A stretch of DNA of 64,000 bases, taken from NCBI GenBank assembly GCA_047967505.1, contig CM106540.1, one strand, 5' to 3'. The DNA is from Dipteris shenzhenensis. Its lineage: Eukaryota > Polypodiophyta > Polypodiopsida > Gleicheniales. Made by a program: the position numbers and the translations under genes. A model generated the notes under the pieces. The model did not search any database and was not told the origin of the DNA. It saw only the letters and a program-made list of their open reading frames with translations. Shown here one piece after another: positions 58,103 to 64,000 of the stretch (positions within the stretch are counted from its first letter, which is position 1; the number at the start of each line of letters is the position of its first letter).

Positions 58103-59640
58103 CTATTGCTTGCCCATCATGCAAGCTTCACACGGTTCTTTGATTTCTGCTACTACAGTAGGTAAGTGAGTAACCATGCCTTGCTTCTGCATCTCCTTCA
58201 GCACTGCAAATCCGATGTGGCCGAATCTTTCGTGCCAAAGTCTGCTTGTGCCCACTCCAGCGGTGGCTGTAAGAGCACTTAGCTCATACAGGTTGTTCCT
58301 CCTTACTCTTGTGCCAATAAGATTGCCAGCACTATCCAAAATTTTTGCTCCCGTCTTGTTGAACCTCACCTCATGGTCAAGGTCAATTATGGAAGCAACT
58401 GATAGCAAATTTCTCTTGATTTGTGGAACATACAACACATTAGATAGTTTCTTAACATCTCCATTTACAGAAACAAATGAAACCATACCTGTACCCTCAA
58501 CAGGCCATTTTGCGTTATTTTCAACTGTCATAGTGATGGGTTCCTGTAGAGGCTGCATGGAACAATATAGACCCTTCTTGCAAGTCATGTGACGGGAGGC
58601 ACCACTATCCAACACCCATGAATTAGTGGTTGATGATTCTTGAACTGAGGAACACTGTTCCTCAATGGCCAGAAATAGATCCAACTCTGCTTCTGCTGTG
58701 TTAGCTGTCTCTTTCCCCTTATATGTCTTCTTCAGGGTACCATTCTTTTCATTTGCTTTCTTGACCCGGCAATCTGCAATCACATGGCCCTTCTTCTTGC
58801 AGTAGAAGCATTCTCCCTGAAACTTCTTCTTGCTGCCCTTCTTCTTTTTGTCACCACTAGTAGAGGACTCACCTTTGGTGGAGGAACCACCTTTGCCTTT
58901 CGCAATGGCAGAGAACGTAGCATCCCCATTGCCACCTCCATCTCGAGCTTTAAGCCTCAATTCCTCCTCCATAAGTAAAGCACAGAACTCCTCAAATGAC
59001 AATGGTTGGCATCTCACCTGAGTGTTAAGCGTTGTTACCAGTCCATCAAACCTTGGTGGACATATCCGGAGACACCACCGAGCTAGCTCTTCACTAGTCT
59101 TTTGTATCCCAACACCAGCCATCTGGTCACACAAATTTTTGATTTGGGTTATGAACGCCTCCGCTGTCTCTCTTTCATTAAACTTCTCAGTTGTGAGCTG
59201 ATTCTCCAGGTTTTGGATCCTTGTCTGATTTCGTGTCTCATACTGACTCTTCAATATGTTCCAGGCCACAGTTGCCTTAGATGTATGTTGAATCAAGGTC
59301 AAAACACTATCAGTAGTACTTGTAAGCAGGGCACACAGAGCATCTGCATTCCTGCATTTCCAAGCTCGTATAAGGTCAGCATTAGGAGGTATCGTACTCC
59401 TCGGATTTGCTGGGTTGGGGGTTCCTTGTGGTTTTGAGTCCAAGTCCCTAGTATTGTCTTTAGAAGCTCATATTAATCCAGAATAGCAGTAATTTTAAAC
59501 TTCCACAGAGTAGTTCATACCATCTAGCTTGCCTTTAGTGAAGGCTGGTGGGTGAATCCTCAACACTTGGATTGTTGATGCAGCAGTAGCTACTGAACTC
59601 GAGCTGCTTTTACTGTTGAGCCGCTTCCTGTTGCCACCAT
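58103..59640 (-). pseudogene. copia gag, protease and pre-integrase domain
   Basis: 58103-59443 is open for 446 codons: UBN2-type gag (WNILKSQYETRNQTRIQNL, LSFEEFCALLMEEELRL), CCHC knuckle CFYCKKKGHVIADC, protease VLDSGASRHM and GAG-pre-integrase LWHERFGHIGF ending CEACMMGKQ. The true N-terminus probably lies upstream (FTKGKLDGMNYSVEV near 59520), cut off by stops at about 59460-59510. This is the best preserved part of the element. Confidence 0.9.
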
Positions 59641-59700
59641 CACTCCGTATGCTGTTGAAGCCCTCGCCTCTCTTTTATTCTTCGATCCTTAGAGCCGCCT

Positions 59701-59714
59701 AGGCTCTGATACCA
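59701..59714 (-). other. primer-binding site of the copia element
   Basis: The minus strand reads TGGTATCAGAGCCT directly inside the LTR, the standard initiator tRNA-Met complement. Confidence 0.92.
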
Positions 59715-60350
59715 TGTTAAATTACACGGTGCAGTGGAACAAAAACTGAACAAAGAATAGAGAGTACATAACAAACTAGAGATGGTGGAACAAAATTTTC
59801 CTTCAATACTGATGTAGTACAAATGATGGTCCATCCACCCATGCACTCCCACAGTGGAGCTTAGATGGCGATCTAGACAGATACTAGGTGAAGAGATACT
59901 AGCTGGAAAATCTGATCTGGTACAATGGACTAGAGAGGTCGCCTCTTTATAGCTATGAGGGCAGTAGTCCGATCAACGTAGTGGGTAGAACCGACCTAGT
60001 TGGTGAAGCCGACCAGTCAACCTAGTCGGTGGAACCGACTAGTCGTCCATGGAATATTCAAGGAATATTCCCTATACCGTCACCTTGGGGGCTCTCGCCC
60101 CCGAACCCCTACAACAGGGGCCGCTGGCCCCCTTGGGACCCCCCAGGCCCTAGCAAGAATAAGGGGCTCCCACACAATCACCTTTCTACCATCAACGGTC
60201 TCATTGATAGACCTCATCTGACATGCAAGTCAGGATCCATCCAGTGTCCTAGTCTCACACATGGCTTCTCCCCATATGGGGGCCTTACAACTTGAGTACC
60301 TTGGACCACTGGTGGTCACCAGGAGGGTGGGGCATTGAGCATATCTAACA
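59715..60350 (-). repeat. 5' LTR of full-length copia element
   Basis: 636 bp, partner of 54867-55490. Contains short internal repeats around CCTAGTCGGTGGAACCGAC and a GC-rich stretch near 60090-60160. The transcription signals of the element should lie here but were not resolved. Confidence 0.93.
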
Positions 60351-60355
60351 GAGAG

Positions 60356-61701
60356 CTAGGTTTAGCCTTTATGATTATAAAATTATAAATAAATTCCATA
60401 AAAATTCACCAAAGTTTTATACAATAATATATATATTTGGAAAATTTCGCCAGCATATTAAATATAATTTTTAAAAATTTGGATAGATCTATAAAATTAA
60501 GCACCAAAAGAAGATTATGCAATCAAGTACAATCTAGTGTTAACATGTTATGCTTGGTAGAATGATAATAATGTGGAGATAATGTGGAGGTTTTATCTAT
60601 TCGAACATGGAGCCATTTGATATTGCATCAAATGTAAATACAATGTACTATTGTCGTCAATATATCCAAGATATTACACTTTAGTACTCAATCAACACCT
60701 TAACTAGGCCAATGTGTGGCCTTATATCCAACGTATATTTGGCTATCTTATTGTTTCGAGGTTATAGTTTGTTGAGGTTATTGCTTGTTGTAAGAATCAT
60801 TTCTTTTACATGAGAAATTCATGTTTAGCATAGGTAAATTTTAGTTTATATTGCTTAAATTTTACACGGTGGATGCTCTTGATTTATGCGTCTCAACAGT
60901 TAATAACTAACTTCTATTTACTCTTAATTAATGGACTGCAGTTGTCTAAGATTTTTGATTCATCTCATGCTTAACTCTAGGGAGCCTAAAACTTTATATA
61001 ATTATACATAAATAAACTTATGACTTCAAATGTATAATTTTAAGTGCCATGCCCCATTGTAGTAGGGGATTTAAAAATTAATTTGTATAGTGTGTTTCTA
61101 GTGAAGAATGATTGATGGTAGGTACGTTGATTGAAGTTAGCTTGACTGGGGCATCTCTTTAATTAATGAATGATTATGCTTGTGAAATGGATTCAATCTT
61201 TTGCATTTTTTATAAAATTTTATTGTCGTGATGGGAGCATTTGTAGAGTTTTGCTAGCTATTGATTATCTGTCTTTAAATCTAATCCCTTTTTAAATATA
61301 TGGGGTAATTAAAGAATTGATGCTCATATTCTTTCCTAATTCCTCTAGTCCAATGATAATGATCTGCTCATCATTAACACAAGACATTATGAAGCTTTGG
61401 GCACTAACCTGTGTTCATAGTATTAGTCAACTTACTCAATGAGCTCCTGATTTTGCATGGCTTCCGCAATGATATGATCGTTCGTTCATCACCCCTGAGT
61501 TCACAGTCATCTTCTTCTAGGTAGTTCTTCTTATTGGTTGGTGTGCTTTGTTACGTTTCGGGTGGTTAAACGAGTTCCAACCCTTTCCACTTTTTAGTTC
61601 TTACCATTTTGGCCATATATTAAAGAAATTAACCAATTTAAATATAGCTACTTAGTTCATATAAAGGAAAGGATTACTATGCTTCTTGCTAAATGCAACT
61701 A
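60356..61701. other. AT-rich non-coding DNA
   Basis: No supported gene or known repeat on either strand. Confidence 0.55.
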
Positions 61702-62609
61702 ACATTACAAAAAATTTGGACTCAAAAATGGCCCTGTAAGGGAGCCCTTGGGCTGGTGACATGGAAGGATAAGGTGAATAAAAGCCAATAGAATATTGGC
61801 TGGTGGAGGGAAATAGAATATTGGAAGTGGCCTGACTTCTCTATTTCTTTATTAAATGGCCCAAACAATGAGGTGGAGCACCTACTTGCTGCCTCAACTC
61901 TCCCATCACGTTTTTAAACTATAACCAAACTAAGAAACCTAGTTTCTCAACCAAACTTGAACCATTTGACCTGAAACCAAATCCTCCCATCCAACTACCA
62001 CACTCCTTTCATTCTCTCTCATTCCTCTTGCTTCCCCCTCATTTCTGAGCACCATTTTGAATTTTTCTCTGCTCCAGCCCTCTTTTCAAATTTCCTGCTA
62101 GCTCTTGAGCGGGAAGCTTCTTTCTCTATTCTCCCTCTCATGGGATGGACTCTCATGCCAAAATCTCGTCACTTATGGGATAGACTCTCATGCCAAAATC
62201 TCATCACTTCTTTTCTCTACATGTATTTCCCTCCCATTTCACTCTCATTCTTTCAAAACGTTCAAGATTTTTGAATGAGATTCAACCTACATTCTTCTTT
62301 CTCTATTTTGGGTGCTTCTCCTTCAAATCTCGCCACTTCCTCTCTCATCTAAGATTCTCCCACGATTTGAAATCATTTCATTCAAGAAGACAAGGCAATC
62401 AATGTTCTGAGCGAGCCATGAATGATGCAAGGTGTTTGGAGCAAGGAGCTACTGGACAAGATTCTTAGAGAAAGGATCAAAGAAGATTGACTTTCAGGCA
62501 TTGCAGTTGCTGATGCATGAGAATCAATCTTTCTTTTGCCCATCTCTCAATACTAGTTACTTTCCCTGCTGCAATCTCTAAGGGTGCATGATTTCGCACC
62601 ATTTGTGAA

Positions 62610-63480
62610 GGTTTGAGGTCCATCCAGACACCCTATATGGAGGTTCAGGTGAGATAATCTTTGGAACAATGCAACAGAGTGATTCTGATGAGATTTGTTT
62701 GTTAATGATGTAACTTTGAAGAGACAGTTAGTTCGTAGTTCATTTTGTGTAGTTGTGTTGTTTTGTTTTATTTTATGGTTTGAGAACGTTGAAAAATTTG
62801 TTTGTTTTGTAAGAAATTCCATGAGAAATGAGTCTTTTTCACTCTTACTATCAATGATTTTCTATAGAATATTGCTTGAAATAGATTTCGAGATGTTTGG
62901 GAGTATATAATTTGTTTTGAAGAAAGAACCATCAACCTCATCAATCCTGGAACACATTTGGGACCACTGGGAGAGACAAGTTTGATCACATTTTTCTTTC
63001 AAAGAATCTTGCTCCAAGAATTAGGTACTGTTCATTCATGTCGTTTTAACATGTTTTTAGTTTTCAACTCAAATCGAGGTCTATCAAAGCAACTTGCATG
63101 GAGATTTAGGTGAGAAAACCTTTAGAACAATGCAAGACAATGAAAATAATAACATTTTATGATGCAACTTTGAAGAAGCAGTTAATTTGTAGTTTGTTTT
63201 GGTAATTTTGTTGTTTTCTTTTAATACATGATTTATAGCAGAAGAAATATTTTTTTGTTTTAAAAGATACACTCTTACTATTGAGTTTTTTTACAGAAGA
63301 TGGTTAGAAATAGATTTGGAGTTGTTTGGAAGCATATAATTAGTATTGGAGAAAAATCCATCAATTTCAACATCCTGGATTACAAGAGGGACCGTTGAGG
63401 AGGACAAGTTTGATCACGTTTTTTCTTTAAAGATTCATGTGAGGTATTGTTCATTCACATAGTTTAACAGTGTTTGATGA
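62610..63480. repeat. tandem duplication of about 430-455 bp upstream of the second gene D copy
   Basis: Unit 1 is about 62610-63062 and unit 2 about 63063-63480. Anchors: GATGTAACTTTGAAGA at 62707 against GATGCAACTTTGAAGA at 63161, and ACAAGTTTGATCAC at 62976 against 63404. Clearly diverged, so the duplication is old. Confidence 0.82.
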
Positions 63481-63675
63481 TAACTCGATGATAAGTAAAT
63501 GTTTTTTTGAATTTATAGATTTCAATTGTTAGATTTTGCATGCAATTGGGGTTTTCATTTTTGCTTGGTTTGATACTTTTCTGATACATGTCACATTTGT
63601 ATATTATTTATTGATGTCAATGTTATCTTATATTAGGTGGAAAGTGCATGAAATCATGCAAACCACTCGGAATAA

Positions 63676-64000
63676 AAAAAAGGTGGATATCCATTTCAAA
63701 TAGATGCAGAGAATGCACCATTTTTAAAGAGAAATGAATCCTCCTTAGCAAGTGAAAGTGATTTAGTAGCTCTTCGAAATCAAGGAAAAGAACATATGGA
63801 TTTGTGGTTAGAAGGGAAAAAATATCCAGTAGATCCACAAACTTGTCAGACTCCTCAATTCCATGGATTGACCAGCTTAATAAAGTTTCTATGTAAGGGT
63901 GAGAATGGTTTGTTAGGATATTGTCGAAGGTTGATTGGTCATGGAGCAAGTAGCCTTCACAGCCAATATCAATCTTTGCTTAATGAAAGAGACAAAAGGA
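63676..64000 (+). CDS. gene D homologue, N-terminal part, cut by window edge
   Basis: Open to the window end for 108 codons. It contains GKEHMDLWLEGKKYP, TPQFHGLTSLIKF and GENGLLGYCRRL. In the same order gene D of the first element has HIDLWCDGSIYP, TPSFVNPTTLLRF and GQNGLLGY. The two proteins are therefore related but well diverged. A splice acceptor (CTTATATTAG) lies at about 63635. An ATG at 63656 is out of frame because of an 8-A run at 63674-63681, which could be a real 1-base loss or an assembly error. Otherwise the first in-frame ATG is within HMDLW. If intact beyond the window, this could be the live copy. Confidence 0.6.

Larger units (their letters stand above)
54867..60350 (-). mobile_element. 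full-length Ty1/copia retrotransposon with GAGAG target duplication
   Basis: Two LTRs (54867-55490, 59715-60350), primer-binding site, polypurine tract and all domains in copia order on the minus strand. GAGAG stands at 54862-54866 and again at 60351-60355, a perfect 5-bp target-site duplication. LTRs differ at many positions, so the insertion is not recent. The coding region carries several stops and frameshifts. Confidence 0.95.
61702..64000 (+). mobile_element. probable start of a second, diverged member of the 11-kb family
   Basis: After a TA at 61700-61701, the segment 61703-61740 begins CATTA and ends CTCAAAAATGGCCCTGTAAG. It aligns over its length with the right end of the first element (minus strand CATTAGGG...CCCTGTAAG), with the same order and nearly the same spacing of CATTA, ACTCA and CCCTGTAAG. 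Downstream on the plus strand, reading inward as gene D does, is a frame homologous to the N-terminus of gene D. The element continues past the window. The homologous protein is the stronger evidence; the end alignment alone is weak. Confidence 0.5.

Noticed and set aside
1-64000. tRNA, rRNA genes or CRISPR arrays
   Set aside because: None seen; the only tRNA-related words are retrotransposon primer-binding sites.

Overview
The window reads as nuclear DNA of a land plant with a large, repeat-rich genome. It has GT-AG introns, many decayed Ty1/copia and LINE retrotransposons, a Helitron of the Helentron type, and one recognisable host gene, a plant-type nitronate monooxygenase. I cannot tell fern, lycophyte, gymnosperm or angiosperm apart from this sequence alone.

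Layout: 1-3844 is a minus-strand copia element cut by the window edge. 3860-6486 is a decayed LINE. 7804-8177 is an unknown exon. 8500-10850 is a Helentron-like remnant (PIF1-type helicase followed by an AP-like endonuclease). 11150-17925 is a LINE broken by a MITE and by a gag-only LTR element. 17926-19216 holds further LINE and copia fragments. 20256-24620 is a broken transposase-like gene split by a tandem-repeat array. 26682-38033 is an 11.35-kb DNA element (below). 38036-46247 is mostly non-coding. 46248-52710 is the six-exon nitronate monooxygenase gene on the minus strand, with a copia remnant in its long last intron. 54867-60350 is a full-length but decayed copia element with a 5-bp target duplication. 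61702-64000 looks like the start of a second, diverged member of the 11-kb family.

The main find is 26682-38033. It is bounded by imperfect 36-37 bp terminal inverted repeats, each flanked by TA. It carries four genes arranged A> <B C> <D. Gene D (34899-37628, minus, four exons, several lesions) looks like a transposase of a superfamily I do not recognise. It has a DDE-like layout and a CxxC motif, and a diverged homologue of its N-terminus lies at 63676-64000. Gene B (29176-30853, minus, six exons, 422 codons, no lesion seen) fuses an N-terminal histone H3 domain with CENH3-like features to a C-terminal Ulp1/C48-type cysteine protease. Its His-17-Asn...Gln-6-Cys spacing matches Ulp1, but the catalytic Asp is replaced by Asn. 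Genes A and C are unrecognised and carry stop codons or frame breaks. The B-C divergent spacer holds four copies of a 70-75 bp inverted-repeat module, two on each side, each within a roughly 210-bp direct repeat.

Taken together, this looks like a multi-gene cut-and-paste element carrying its own centromere-histone-like/SUMO-protease-like protein. The transposase of this copy is dead, while the histone-protease gene still reads through. Boundaries, exons and motifs are read from the sequence. The family-level claims are inference and need homology searches.
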